NCBI GenBank assembly: GCA_035763805.1
Contig: DASUAL010000014.1
Span: 7,595-71,594 of the forward strand
Length of the DNA: 64,000 bases
DNA from: DASUAL01 sp035763805
GTDB taxonomy: Bacteria; Gemmatimonadota; Gemmatimonadetes; Gemmatimonadales; GWC2-71-9
Direction: 5' to 3'
The position numbers were made by a program, and so were the translations under genes. The notes below the pieces were generated by a model that worked only from the letters and a program-made list of their open reading frames with translations, was not told where the DNA came from and searched no databases. Of the stretch, positions 17,403 through 26,759 are shown one piece after another; the stretch's first letter is position 1; every line of letters begins with the position of its first letter.

Positions 17403-18422
17403 ATGACGACGGTGCCGACCGAGCGAATCACGCCCCCGGCCACTGCCCCCGAACCCAAACGCCGCTGGCGGCTTGGCGGCTGGCGGCTCCTGCGCGGCCC
17501 CAACCCGGCGGACCGGCTGTACCGCGTCGTGCTGACGGGCCTCGCGCTCGTGCTGCCCCTGCTGCTCGTCGTGCTCGTCGCCGAGCTGACGGTGAGCGCC
17601 TGGCCGGCGGTCCGGCGATTCGGGCCCGCGTTCCTCTGGACGTCGGTGTGGGACCCGGTGGCGGAGGTGTACGGCGCGGCGCCGATGATCTTCGGGACGC
17701 TGGCCTCTTCCCTGCTCGCGCTGCTCATCGCGGTGCCGCTCGCACTTGGGACGGCGATCTTCCTCACCGAGTTTGCTCCGGGGTGGCTGCGCCGACCGGT
17801 CGCGTTTCTCGTCGAGCTGCTCGCGGCCATCCCCAGCGTGGTGTACGGCCTGTGGGGGATCTTCGTCCTGATCCCGTTTCTCCGCAGCTACGTCGTACCG
17901 CCCCTCAAGGCGGCCCTCGGCTGGACGCCGTTTTTCAGCGGCGTGTTCTACGGCAACTCGCTGCTCGCGGGCGGGATCATCCTCGCGATCATGATCGTCC
18001 CCTACATCGCGGCCGTGGGCCGCGAGGTGCTGCAGGCCGTGCCCTCGAGCCAGCGCGAAGCCGCGGTCGGGATGGGGGCCACGAGGTGGGAAGCCGTGTG
18101 GACCGTCATCGTCCCGTACGGACGCGCGGGGCTCATCGGCGCGGTGATCCTCGGCCTCGGCCGGGCGCTGGGCGAGACGATGGCGGTGACGATGCTCATC
18201 GGGAACCGCCACGACATCGGCCTGTCGGTGCTCCAGCCCGCCTACACCATGGCCGCGGCCATCGCCAACGAGTTCACCGAGGCGACGACCGACCTCTACC
18301 TCGCCGCGCTGTTCGAGGTCGGGCTGGTTCTGTTCGTCATCACGGTCACGGTGAACGCGCTCGCGCGTCTGCTCATCTGGCGGGTCGCGCGGGGCACGGC
18401 GGTGGGGAGCCGCGCCCTATGA
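17403..18422 (+). CDS. pstC: Phosphate ABC transporter permease PstC
   Basis: Inner-membrane permease of 339 residues. After a basic cytoplasmic tail come about six membrane segments, including LALVLPLLLVVLVAELTV and FGTLASSLLALLIAVPLAL. The coupling loop EAAVGMGATRWEAVWTVIVP contacts the ATPase, and GLGRALGETMAVTMLIGN is a family motif. The stop overlaps pstA (ATGA). Confidence 0.96.
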   Translation: MTTVPTERITPPATAPEPKRRWRLGGWRLLRGPNPADRLYRVVLTGLALVLPLLLVVLVAELTVSAWPAVRRFGPAFLWTSVWDPVAEVYGAAPMIFGTLASSLLALLIAVPLALGTAIFLTEFAPGWLRRPVAFLVELLAAIPSVVYGLWGIFVLIPFLRSYVVPPLKAALGWTPFFSGVFYGNSLLAGGIILAIMIVPYIAAVGREVLQAVPSSQREAAVGMGATRWEAVWTVIVPYGRAGLIGAVILGLGRALGETMAVTMLIGNRHDIGLSVLQPAYTMAAAIANEFTEATTDLYLAALFEVGLVLFVITVTVNALARLLIWRVARGTAVGSRAL

Positions 18423-19264
18423 GCGCCCGCCGCCTGCGACGCCGCGTGGCGAGTGCCCTGATGACGGGCCTCGTCGGCATCCTGTCGTTCGTCGCCGTGC
18501 TCGCGCTGGTCCTGATCCTGGGCGACCTGATGGCTAAGGGCGCCTCGTCGCTCGACTGGAGCTTCTTCACCAAGAACCCCGTTCCCGCCGGGGAAACGGG
18601 CGGCGGCGTCGCCAACGCCATCGTCGGGACAGGGATCATCGTCGGCCTCGCCGCGCTGATCGGCCTGCCCGTCGGGATCGGCACGGGACTCTACCTCGCC
18701 GAGTACGGCGCGGGTCGCCTGGGGTGGCTGGTGCGCTTCGTCGCCGACGTGTTGAACGGAACGCCGTCGATCGTGATCGGCATCTTCGCGTGGACGTGGC
18801 TCGTGAAGCCGATGGGCCACTTCTCCGCGCTCGCGGGCGGGGTCGCCCTGGCAGTACTCATGGTGCCGATGGTCGCCCGCACCACGGAGGAGATGGTTCG
18901 GCTCGTCCCGCATTCGCTCCGGGAGGCGGCGCTGGCACTAGGCTACCCGCACTGGCGCACATCGCTCCGGATCGTCGCCCGCACCGCGCTCAGCGGTATC
19001 GTCACCGGCTGTCTCGTCGCCGTCGCCCGCATTGCCGGCGAGACCGCGCCGCTCCTCTTCACGGCGCTTGGCAACCTCAACTTCTCCACCAGCGTCACGC
19101 AGCCGATGCAGACGCTCTCGCTCCAGATCTACGTGTACGCCACCGGCCCGTTCGACGAGTGGCACCGCCTCGCGTGGGCCGCCGCCCTCGTGCTCATGGG
19201 GCTGGTGCTGGTCCTGTCCCTGCTCGCCCGCTGGGCGACCAGGCAGCGCTATGGCGCCCGCTGA
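18419..19264 (+). CDS. pstA: Phosphate ABC transporter permease PstA
   Basis: Second permease subunit, 281 residues. Motifs: LPVGIGTGLYLAEYG, LNGTPSIVIGIFAWT, the coupling loop EAALALGYPHWRTSLRIV and ARIAGETAPLLFTALG. Six hydrophobic segments. It starts in the pstC stop and overlaps the first pstB by 14 nt. Confidence 0.96.
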   Translation: MSARRLRRRVASALMTGLVGILSFVAVLALVLILGDLMAKGASSLDWSFFTKNPVPAGETGGGVANAIVGTGIIVGLAALIGLPVGIGTGLYLAEYGAGRLGWLVRFVADVLNGTPSIVIGIFAWTWLVKPMGHFSALAGGVALAVLMVPMVARTTEEMVRLVPHSLREAALALGYPHWRTSLRIVARTALSGIVTGCLVAVARIAGETAPLLFTALGNLNFSTSVTQPMQTLSLQIYVYATGPFDEWHRLAWAAALVLMGLVLVLSLLARWATRQRYGAR

Positions 19265-20024
19265 CGGCCGGGTCGTGCTCGAAACGGCGCGTCTCACCGC
19301 GCTGTTCCACCGCCGCGCGGTGGTCAAGGAAGTGTCCCTGCTCTTTCCGTCGCACACCGTCACCGCGATCATCGGGCCGTCGGGCTGCGGCAAGAGCACC
19401 TTCCTGCGCTGCCTCAACCGCATGCACGAGCTGTCGGAGGGCGGCTGGGTCACGGGGCGGGTGTTGCTCGACGGCGCGGACATCTATGAGTCGGGGGTCG
19501 ATCCGGTCCAAGTTCGCCGCCGCGTCGGGATGGTGTTCCAGCGCCCGACGCCGTTCCCGACGATGTCTGTTCACGACAACGTCGCCGCGGGGTTGCGCGT
19601 GAACGGCCGCATGAGCCGCGCCGACGTCGAGGCCGCGGTGGAGCGCGCCCTGCGGCAGGCGGCGCTGTGGGACGAGGTCAAGGATCGGCTGCACGCGAGC
19701 GCCATCGCGCTTTCGGGCGGTCAGCAGCAGCGCCTCTGCATCGCCCGCGCGATCGCGCCCGCCCCCGACGTCCTGCTCCTCGACGAGCCCACGGCGTCGC
19801 TCGACCCCGCCGGCACCCAGCGCATCGAGGAGCTGTGCCACGAGCTCAAACGCAGCTACACCATCGCGATCGTCACCCACAACCTGCAGCAGGCAGGTCG
19901 CGTCTCGGACTACACGGCCTTCTTCTACCTCGGCGAGCTGATCGAGGTCGGACGCACCGAGGACCTGTTCACCAAGCCGAAGGTCGAGCGAACTGAGGAG
20001 TACCTGACCGGAAGGTTCGGATGA
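19251..20024 (+). CDS. pstB: Phosphate ABC transporter ATPase PstB (copy 1)
   Basis: Cytoplasmic ATPase, 257 residues. Walker A GPSGCGKST, PstB-type VGMVFQRPTPFPTMSVHDN, signature LSGGQQQRLCIARA, Walker B VLLLDEPTASLDP and the switch His in IVTHNLQQAGRVSD. Starts at ATG 19251 inside the 3' end of pstA. A second intact PstB follows directly, overlapping by ATGA. Confidence 0.95.
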   Translation: MAPADGRVVLETARLTALFHRRAVVKEVSLLFPSHTVTAIIGPSGCGKSTFLRCLNRMHELSEGGWVTGRVLLDGADIYESGVDPVQVRRRVGMVFQRPTPFPTMSVHDNVAAGLRVNGRMSRADVEAAVERALRQAALWDEVKDRLHASAIALSGGQQQRLCIARAIAPAPDVLLLDEPTASLDPAGTQRIEELCHELKRSYTIAIVTHNLQQAGRVSDYTAFFYLGELIEVGRTEDLFTKPKVERTEEYLTGRFG

Positions 20025-20863
20025 CCACGAGGCTGCCGAGCCCGATCATCGGGGGGAGACCGACCCCGGCCCCGCGCCCCCGGGTGAGCGTCGATCCGCT
20101 CGCCGCGTCCACGCCGGTCGTGGACGTCCGCAGTTACGGCTTCTGGTACGGCCCCACCCAGGCGCTGTTCGACGTGGAGCTCAAAATTCCGCGGCGCGCG
20201 GTGACGGCGCTCATCGGGCCGTCGGGGTGCGGCAAGAGCACATTCCTCCGGTCGGTGAACCGGCTCAACGACCTGATCCCGGGAACACGGCATCGGGGGG
20301 ATATCCTGCTCGAGGGCGTTTCGGTATTCTCATCCGGCATGGACGTGGTCACGCTGCGCCAGCGCGTCGGAATGGTGTTCCAGCGCCCGAACCCGTTCCC
20401 CAAGTCCGTTTACGACAACGTCGCCTACGGCCCGCGGCTGAACGGGCTCGCACCCGAGCGCGAGATCCCCGAACGGGTGGAGCGCGGCTTGCGTCAGGCG
20501 GCGCTCTGGGACGAGGTGAACGACCGGTTGGCCGAGCCGGGGACGAGCCTCTCGGGCGGCCAGCAGCAGCGGCTCTGCATCGCCCGCGCCCTCGCCAACG
20601 AGCCCGAGGTGCTCCTCATGGACGAGCCCACGTCGGCGCTCGACCCCGCGGCGACACAGCGCATCGAAGAACTCGTCGTCGAGCTCAAACGTGAGTATAC
20701 GATCGTCGTGGTCACGCACAACATGCAGCAGGCGGCCCGGATCTCGGACGCCACCGGCTTCTTCTACCTGGGCCGGCTGATCGAGTTCGGCGACACGACG
20801 CAGGTTTTCACGAGGCCCCGTGACGAGCGCACGGAAGCCTACATCACCGGGAGATTCGGATGA
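20021..20863 (+). CDS. pstB: Phosphate ABC transporter ATPase PstB (copy 2)
   Basis: 280 residues with all ATPase motifs: GPSGCGKST, VGMVFQRPNPFPKSVYDN, LSGGQQQRLCIARA, LLMDEPTSALDP and VVTHNMQQAARISD. It has an N-terminal Pro-rich extension of about 35 residues that copy 1 lacks. The two copies differ throughout, so the duplication is not recent. Overlaps phoU by ATGA. Confidence 0.95.
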   Translation: MTTRLPSPIIGGRPTPAPRPRVSVDPLAASTPVVDVRSYGFWYGPTQALFDVELKIPRRAVTALIGPSGCGKSTFLRSVNRLNDLIPGTRHRGDILLEGVSVFSSGMDVVTLRQRVGMVFQRPNPFPKSVYDNVAYGPRLNGLAPEREIPERVERGLRQAALWDEVNDRLAEPGTSLSGGQQQRLCIARALANEPEVLLMDEPTSALDPAATQRIEELVVELKREYTIVVVTHNMQQAARISDATGFFYLGRLIEFGDTTQVFTRPRDERTEAYITGRFG

Positions 20864-21585
20864 GCGCGACCGCGGCACACCGTCACTTTCACGACGAGCT
20901 CGCGGAGCTCAAGACCAAGCTCCTCACCATGTCGGGCGAAGCGCAGGCGGCGCTCGACCTCGCCGTCGAAGCCGTCCTGAAGCGCGACGCCGAGCGGGCC
21001 GCGCGCGTGATCGCGGGCGACCGGGCGCTGGACGCCCTCGAGCTCGAGATCGAAGAAATGGTTCTCCGGCTCCTCGCCACCCAGCAGCCCATGGCGCGCG
21101 ACCTGCGACTCCTCATGGCAGCGACGAAGATCGCGAATGACCTCGAGCGGGTCGGTGACCACGCCGTCAACATCGCGCAGTCCACCGAGCGGCTGGTTGC
21201 CCACCGGCCGATCACGCCGGAACCCGAGCTGGTGGAAATGGCGCGGCAGGCCAGAGCGATGCTGGCGGGCGCGCTCGACGCGTTCGTGCGCGGTGATCCC
21301 AAACTGGGGCGGGAGATCTGCCGACGCGATGATTCCGTGGACGCCCTGCACCGGTCGGTCTTCCGGATCGTGCTCACCCACATGGCGGAGGATCCGCGCA
21401 TGATCTCCGCCGGGATGGAGCTGTTCTTGGTGAGTCGCAATCTCGAGCGGGTGGCCGACCTCGCGACGAACATCGCGGAGGACGTCGTTTTCCTCGTCGA
21501 GGGGAAGACCATCAAGCATCATGCCGAAGATGCCACGCCCCCGCCTGGCGCCGCTCCAGGAACTCGGGGTTCGCGAACAGCCTGA
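20860..21585 (+). CDS. phoU: PhoU, negative regulator of phosphate signalling
   Basis: 241-residue cytoplasmic helical protein made of two PhoU repeats. Metal-binding-type motifs appear twice: TKIANDLERVGDHAVNIA and SRNLERVADLATNIAEDVV. It links PstB activity to PhoR and keeps the regulon off when Pi is ample. The last 25 residues (Pro/Gly-rich) extend beyond the usual fold and lie opposite the 3' end of the rhomboid gene. Confidence 0.95.
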   Translation: MSATAAHRHFHDELAELKTKLLTMSGEAQAALDLAVEAVLKRDAERAARVIAGDRALDALELEIEEMVLRLLATQQPMARDLRLLMAATKIANDLERVGDHAVNIAQSTERLVAHRPITPEPELVEMARQARAMLAGALDAFVRGDPKLGREICRRDDSVDALHRSVFRIVLTHMAEDPRMISAGMELFLVSRNLERVADLATNIAEDVVFLVEGKTIKHHAEDATPPPGAAPGTRGSRTA

Positions 21586-22267
21586 CCAGGACGATGCCGG
21601 CCACGAACCCGCCGATGTGCGCCCAGAACGCCACCCCGCCCTCGAGCCCCGCCAGCGCACCCACCGTCCCCAGCAAGAGCTGGTACACGAACCAGTAGCC
21701 AAGCATCACGTACGCCGGCAGCGCCACCGTGGTGACGAAGAACCCCAGGGTCACCAGCGTGTGCACGCGCACCTTCGGGTAGAGCAGGATGTAGCCGCCC
21801 ATCACGCCGCTGATCGCGCCCGAAGCACCCACCATGGGCACGACGGAGCTCGGGTTCACCAACGTCTGCGCCGTCGCGGCGGCGACCCCGCACAACACGT
21901 AGAACACGACGAAACGCACGTGCCCCATCGAGTCCTCGATGTTGTTCCCGAAGACCCAGAGGAACCACATGTTGCCCAGGATGTGAAACCAGCTGCCGTG
22001 CATGAACATCGAGGTCAGCACGGTCCACCATTCCGGCTCCGCCGTCAGGACGCAGTGCAGGCCGCGGCCGAGCGGCACGGAGGTCCCGGGCGGGGCCGAC
22101 CCCAAGAGCTCACCAGGAATGAGGCCGAGCTGGCACACCGAGCGCGCCAGCGGCTCCGCCGCACCCATCCCCTGGACGAAGACCCAGGCGACGATGTTCA
22201 GGACGATGATGGCAACTGTGACGACCGGAGTAAGCTCGGTGGGATTCTCATCTTTGTAGGGGAACAC
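21512..22267 (-). CDS. Rhomboid-family intramembrane serine protease
   Basis: 251-residue membrane protein. Catalytic serine in VGASGAISGVMGGY, histidine in VAFWAHIGGFVAGI, and the HGSWFHILGNMWFLWVFGNN segment typical of rhomboids. It starts at GTG 22267 (MFPYKDENPTELTP); the frame upstream of that is made of a 10-bp repeat and is probably not translated. The 3' end overlaps phoU on the opposite strand by 74 nt. Substrates unknown. Confidence 0.88.
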   Translation of the reverse strand: MFPYKDENPTELTPVVTVAIIVLNIVAWVFVQGMGAAEPLARSVCQLGLIPGELLGSAPPGTSVPLGRGLHCVLTAEPEWWTVLTSMFMHGSWFHILGNMWFLWVFGNNIEDSMGHVRFVVFYVLCGVAAATAQTLVNPSSVVPMVGASGAISGVMGGYILLYPKVRVHTLVTLGFFVTTVALPAYVMLGYWFVYQLLLGTVGALAGLEGGVAFWAHIGGFVAGIVLVRLFANPEFLERRQAGAWHLRHDA

Positions 22268-22280
22268 GGGAGAAACATAG

Positions 22281-22378
22281 GCGGTAGGGGGCGGTAGGGG
22301 GCGGTAGGAGGCGGTAGGAGGCGGCAAGAGGCGGTATGCGCCACCCCTGGCCGTCTCGCCTACCGCCTCCTACCGCCC
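22281..22378. repeat. 10-bp tandem repeat with inverted arm
   Basis: Six copies of a GCGGTAGGGG/GCGGTAGGAG unit (22281-22340), then an inverted arm of about two units (22358-22378), forming a possible long hairpin between the rhomboid gene and dnaK. The period here is 10 bp rather than the 7 bp of the other arrays. Confidence 0.85.
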
Positions 22379-22472
22379 GTCTGCCTTTCTGGCATCTTTC
22401 CCGGGCACGGGGCTTGCTTGTGCGACCCGTGAGTACCTGTGCGCATCACCCTCATGCCAAGGAGCTGTCGCC

Positions 22473-24395
22473 ATGCCTGAGAAGATCATCGGGATCGACC
22501 TCGGAACTACGAACTCAGTGGTGGCTGTGATGGAGGGCGGCGAACCCGTCGTCATCCCCAACGCCGAAGGCGGGCGCGTCACGCCCTCCGTGGTCGCGTT
22601 CACCAAGGATGGCGAGCGGCTCGTCGGGACGGTGGCCAAGCGCCAGGCCGTCACGAACCCGCAGAACACGGTGTTCTCCATCAAGCGCTTCATGGGACGG
22701 CGCATCGACGAGGTGAAGGAAGAGATCAAGCGCGTTCCCTACAAGGTCATGGCAGGCCCGAACGGTCTGGCGTGCGTTGAGATCCAGGGGAAGCTGTACA
22801 CCCCGCCCGAGATCTCGGCGATGATCCTCCAGAAGATGAAGCAGACGGCGGAAGACTATCTCGGCCACAAGGTGGAGAAGGCGGTGATCACCGTCCCCGC
22901 CTATTTCAACGATTCGCAGCGCCAGGCAACCAAGGACGCCGGCAAGATCTCCGGGCTCGACGTAGTGCGGATCATCAACGAGCCGACTGCTTCGGCGCTG
23001 GCCTACGGCTTGGACAAGAAGAAGGAAGAGAAGATCGCGGTCTACGACCTGGGCGGAGGCACCTACGACATCTCGGTGCTCGAGCTCGCGGAGGGCGTGT
23101 TCGAGGTGAAGTCGACCAACGGTGACACGCACCTGGGTGGCGACGATTTCGACGCGCGCATCATCGAGTGGTTGGTCGCGGAGTTCAAGCGCGACCAGGG
23201 CATCGACCTCTCCAAGGATCCGATGGCGCTGCAGCGCCTCAAGGAGGCCGCAGAGAAGGCCAAGATGGAGTTGTCGACCGTGATGCAGACGGAGATCAAC
23301 CTCCCGTTCATCACGGCGGACCAGTCCGGGCCGAAGCACCTCAACCTCACGCTCACCCGGGCGAAGCTCGAGCAGCTGGTTGACGACCTCGTCAGGCGGA
23401 CGATCCCACCGATGGAGCAGGCGCTGAAGGATGCAGGCCTCAAGCCGTCGGAGATCAACGAGGTCATCCTCGTGGGCGGCCAGACCCGGATGCCCAAGGT
23501 CCAGGAGATCGTCAAGAGCTTCTTCGGGAAGGATCCCCACAAGGGCGTGAACCCCGACGAGGTCGTGGCGATCGGCGCGGCGATCCAGGGGGGCGTGCTG
23601 GCCGGGGAGGTCAAGGACGTCCTGCTGCTCGACGTCACTCCATTGTCGCTCGGGATTGAAACCCTGGGCGGGGTCACCACCGTTCTCATTCCGCGGAACA
23701 CGACGATCCCGACCAAGAAATCGGAGATCTTCTCGACCGCCGAGGATAACCAGACGACGGTCGAGATCCACGTGCTCCAGGGTGAGCGCCAAATGGCGAG
23801 CGACAACCGGACGATCGGGAAATTCCAGCTCACCGGGATTCCGCCCGCCCCGCGCGGCGTGCCGCAGATCGAGGTGACGTTCGACATCGACGCGAACGGC
23901 ATTTTGCACGTGTCGGCCAAGGACAAGGCGACTGGGAAGGAACAGAAGATCCGGATCGAGGCCTCGTCCGGGCTGGGCGAGAAAGACATCGACAAGATGG
24001 TCAAGGACGCGGAGGCCCACGCAGCCGAGGACAAGCGGCGGCGTGAGGAGATCGAGCGGCGCAACCGTCTCGACACGATGGTGTACGAAGTGGAGAAGAA
24101 CGCGAAGGAATGGGCCGACAAGCTCGACACCTCGCTCAAGTCCCGGCTCGACAACGCAGTGGAAAGCGCGAAAAAGGCCCTCCGCTCGGGCAACGCGGAC
24201 GAGATCTCCAGGGCGCTCGACGAGCTGCAGCAGGCGTATTCGGCCGCGGGCGCGTCGTTGTACGCAGCCACACGTGGCGCCGGCGCTCCCGGCGCGGAAC
24301 AGCCGGCGGGCGCCGCGGAGAGCGCGCCTGCCGATCGGAAGGAGAACGTCGTCGATGCTGACTACGAGATCGTGGACGACGACAAGAAGAAGTAG
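22473..24395 (+). CDS. dnaK: Chaperone DnaK (Hsp70)
   Basis: 640 residues, standard length. ATPase domain starts IIGIDLGTTNSVVAVMEGG, with AVYDLGGGTYDIS and VILVGGQTRMPKVQ; the substrate domain includes DVTPLSLGIETLGGV; the C-terminus ends in the acidic VDADYEIVDDDKKK. AAGGAG lies 10 bp before ATG 22473. Neither grpE nor dnaJ is next to it; a DegP-type protease follows after 36 bp, giving a small stress cluster. No CIRCE inverted repeat was seen upstream. Confidence 0.98.
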   Translation: MPEKIIGIDLGTTNSVVAVMEGGEPVVIPNAEGGRVTPSVVAFTKDGERLVGTVAKRQAVTNPQNTVFSIKRFMGRRIDEVKEEIKRVPYKVMAGPNGLACVEIQGKLYTPPEISAMILQKMKQTAEDYLGHKVEKAVITVPAYFNDSQRQATKDAGKISGLDVVRIINEPTASALAYGLDKKKEEKIAVYDLGGGTYDISVLELAEGVFEVKSTNGDTHLGGDDFDARIIEWLVAEFKRDQGIDLSKDPMALQRLKEAAEKAKMELSTVMQTEINLPFITADQSGPKHLNLTLTRAKLEQLVDDLVRRTIPPMEQALKDAGLKPSEINEVILVGGQTRMPKVQEIVKSFFGKDPHKGVNPDEVVAIGAAIQGGVLAGEVKDVLLLDVTPLSLGIETLGGVTTVLIPRNTTIPTKKSEIFSTAEDNQTTVEIHVLQGERQMASDNRTIGKFQLTGIPPAPRGVPQIEVTFDIDANGILHVSAKDKATGKEQKIRIEASSGLGEKDIDKMVKDAEAHAAEDKRRREEIERRNRLDTMVYEVEKNAKEWADKLDTSLKSRLDNAVESAKKALRSGNADEISRALDELQQAYSAAGASLYAATRGAGAPGAEQPAGAAESAPADRKENVVDADYEIVDDDKKK

Positions 24396-24431
24396 ACTGG
24401 GCAGAACGACCCTCTCAAGGAAGAGATAAAG

Positions 24432-26006
24432 ATGTCCGTACGCATGCGGGATTGGCTCAAGTTCGGGGTGTTGCTGGCGATTGCGTTCGTGTTCGGGCTG
24501 GCGTTCGCGTCCACGCTCGATCTGCCGGAAACGAGCGGGGCGGCGGTGCCCCCGCCCGCCGACCAGGCCGCCGCGCCCCCGGTCCAACTCCCGCCGCCCA
24601 AGTCGGTCGCCGATCTCGGCGAGGCGTTCGTGTCCGTGGCCGAGCACGTCAGGCCGGCGGTGGTCTTCATCCGGTCGCAGCGCACCGAGCGCGCCGACAG
24701 CCGGCGCCTGCCTCAGGGCTTCGAAGACTTCTTGCCGCAATTCCGGCGGCGTCCGCAGGTCGAGCAGGGCCAGGGCTCGGGCTTCATCGTGTCGCCCGAC
24801 GGCTACATCCTCACCAACAACCACGTCGTGTCCGGCGCGGACCGCGTGACCGTGAAGCTGTACGACAAGCGGGAGTTCACGGCGAAGGTGATCGGCACGG
24901 ACCCCAACACCGACGTGGCCGTCATCAAGATCGACGCCCGCAGCCTCCCGAGCACTCAGTTCGGCAACTCGGACTCGACGCGCGTCGGCGAGTGGGCCCT
25001 CGCGATCGGCAACCCGCTCGGTGAGCAGTTCGCCTTCACCGTCACGGTGGGCATCGTGAGCGCCAAGGGCCGCCTGCTTAGGGGACTGGAGCAGACGCGC
25101 TATTCCATCCAGGACTTCATTCAGACCGACGCGGCGATCAACCCGGGCAATTCGGGCGGGCCACTCGTCAACATTCGCGGCCAGGTGATCGGGATCAACT
25201 CGGCGATCGCGAGCGAGACCGGCTTCTACTCCGGGTACGGCTTCGCCATCCCCGTCAATCTGGCCCGCACGGTGATGGACCAGCTCGTGAAGACCGGCCA
25301 TGTGGAGCGAGCGGTCATGGGGATCGCGATCCGCGACGCCGGCCCAGAGGATGCGGAGGCCGTCGGCTTGAAGCAGATCACGGGCGTGGTCGTCAACAGC
25401 TACACGAGCGACGACTCCCCCGCGAAGAAGGCGGGCATCAAGCCAGGCGACGTGATCGTCGCCGTGGACGGGCAGACGGTCGAGAACGTGCCCCAGCTGC
25501 AGCAGAAGGTCGCCTTCAAGAAGCCCGGCGAGACCGTCGGCGTAACCGTGCTGCGCCAGGGCGGTGAGAAGCGGACGCTGACGGTGCGCCTGGTGGGCGT
25601 GCCCACCGAAGGCGAGACGGAGGTAGCGGCGACGGCGAGCGGCCGACCGGGGGGCGAGTCATCGTCGAAAGAAGAGCTGCTCGGGATCACCGTCGAGCAG
25701 CTCTCCGCCGAAGACGCACGCGATCCGCGGCTGCGCGCGGCCATCGATCAGACGGGCGGCGGCCTCGTGGTGACGGAGGTGTCGCCGGACGGGCCGGCCT
25801 ACCAGCGCCTGCGGTCGAGCGAGGACCCCGGCGGCCCGGACATCATCGTCTCGGTCAACGGGACGCCGACCCCGACCCGCGCCGCGTTCCGCGAGGCGCT
25901 CCGCAAGGTGAAGCCGGGCGACATCGTGACGCTCCAGGTCATGTACCGCACGGGCGACACGCCGAGCGGCTGGGCGAGCCGGGTCGAGCGGCTCCGGGCC
26001 CGCTAA
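24432..26006 (+). CDS. degP: DegP/HtrA-type periplasmic serine protease
   Basis: 524 residues. N-terminal membrane anchor or signal (LKFGVLLAIAFVFGLAF). The protease domain carries the triad in ILTNNHVVSG, NTDVAVIKI and INPGNSGGPLVN. Two PDZ domains follow (around IKPGDVIVAVDGQTVENVP and PDIIVSVNGTPTPTRAA). It degrades or refolds damaged envelope proteins. Good ribosome site AAGGAAGAG. Its stop overlaps the convergent membrane-protein gene by 4 nt. Confidence 0.93.
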   Translation: MSVRMRDWLKFGVLLAIAFVFGLAFASTLDLPETSGAAVPPPADQAAAPPVQLPPPKSVADLGEAFVSVAEHVRPAVVFIRSQRTERADSRRLPQGFEDFLPQFRRRPQVEQGQGSGFIVSPDGYILTNNHVVSGADRVTVKLYDKREFTAKVIGTDPNTDVAVIKIDARSLPSTQFGNSDSTRVGEWALAIGNPLGEQFAFTVTVGIVSAKGRLLRGLEQTRYSIQDFIQTDAAINPGNSGGPLVNIRGQVIGINSAIASETGFYSGYGFAIPVNLARTVMDQLVKTGHVERAVMGIAIRDAGPEDAEAVGLKQITGVVVNSYTSDDSPAKKAGIKPGDVIVAVDGQTVENVPQLQQKVAFKKPGETVGVTVLRQGGEKRTLTVRLVGVPTEGETEVAATASGRPGGESSSKEELLGITVEQLSAEDARDPRLRAAIDQTGGGLVVTEVSPDGPAYQRLRSSEDPGGPDIIVSVNGTPTPTRAAFREALRKVKPGDIVTLQVMYRTGDTPSGWASRVERLRAR

Positions 26007-26665
26007 ACGGACGCGGGCCGAGCGCGCAGCAGCAACGCGCCCGTCACGACCTGCCACAACACCGGGAGCACGAAGGCCGCCTGGTCGGCCTTCGTGTCCT
26101 CCCGGAACACGACCGCCAGCGCCATCCCGACGATCCCGGCGGCGAGCGCGCCCCTGCCGAGCCAGCGCGGCAACGCCTTTCCGTTGACCAGCCCCCATCC
26201 GAAGAGATAGGTCGACAGGCCGAGCGCGAATGCCGCTGCGCGCTGGGCGGCGAGCGCGAACGGGTGCAGCATGTCGTACACGAACACCGCGTGCGTCGCG
26301 GCGAGGCCCGGCTGCGCCGTGACGTAGCTCTGCGCCAGCGACCACCCCGCCCCCACCATGAAGGCGACGATCACCATCCACCCGGCGTACGCGAAAACCC
26401 CGACGATGAGGCCCGCGCGCACCGCTTGCTCGCCCGGCGTGCCCGTGTGCTTGCCGACTAGCCCCACGAGGCCCGCCAGCGACAACGCGAACCCGAACAG
26501 AAACGCGAAGTGAATCGCGCGCCAGGATTCGCAGCGCGCGATCGTGTCGAGCTGCGCCGCGCCGTCGCTCGGGAGATCAGGATGCGCGACGCCCGCGACG
26601 ACCGCGAGCAGCGATCCGGCCAGCAGGCACAGGGCATAGATGACGGGACGGGAGAGCGGGATCAT
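26003..26665 (-). CDS. Integral membrane protein, unknown function
   Basis: 220 residues with about six predicted membrane segments (for example VIYALCLLAGSLLAVVAGVAH, IHFAFLFGFALSLAGLVGLVG, FALGLSTYLFGWGLVNG). Start chosen at ATG 26665; the frame is open to 26713. No known family motif recognised. Convergent with degP. Between it and the divergent gene at 26760 is only a short promoter region. Confidence 0.6.
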   Translation of the reverse strand: MIPLSRPVIYALCLLAGSLLAVVAGVAHPDLPSDGAAQLDTIARCESWRAIHFAFLFGFALSLAGLVGLVGKHTGTPGEQAVRAGLIVGVFAYAGWMVIVAFMVGAGWSLAQSYVTAQPGLAATHAVFVYDMLHPFALAAQRAAAFALGLSTYLFGWGLVNGKALPRWLGRGALAAGIVGMALAVVFREDTKADQAAFVLPVLWQVVTGALLLRARPASV

Positions 26666-26759
26666 GCGCGTCACCGGGGGGCAGTCGGGTCGGCACCAAT
26701 CTAGCACGCGCAAGAGGCCGCGCTATATTGGTGCCCGACACCCGATCCGGGGAGCGAGG

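Noticed and set aside
22281..22378. CRISPR-like array
   Set aside because: Units are 10 bp, contiguous and without spacers.
22380..22472. CIRCE-type heat-shock operator before dnaK
   Set aside because: No TTAGCACTC inverted pair is present.
22515..25301. A 928-codon open frame on the minus strand opposite dnaK and degP
   Set aside because: GC-rich codon-position shadow of two well-recognised genes on the other strand.
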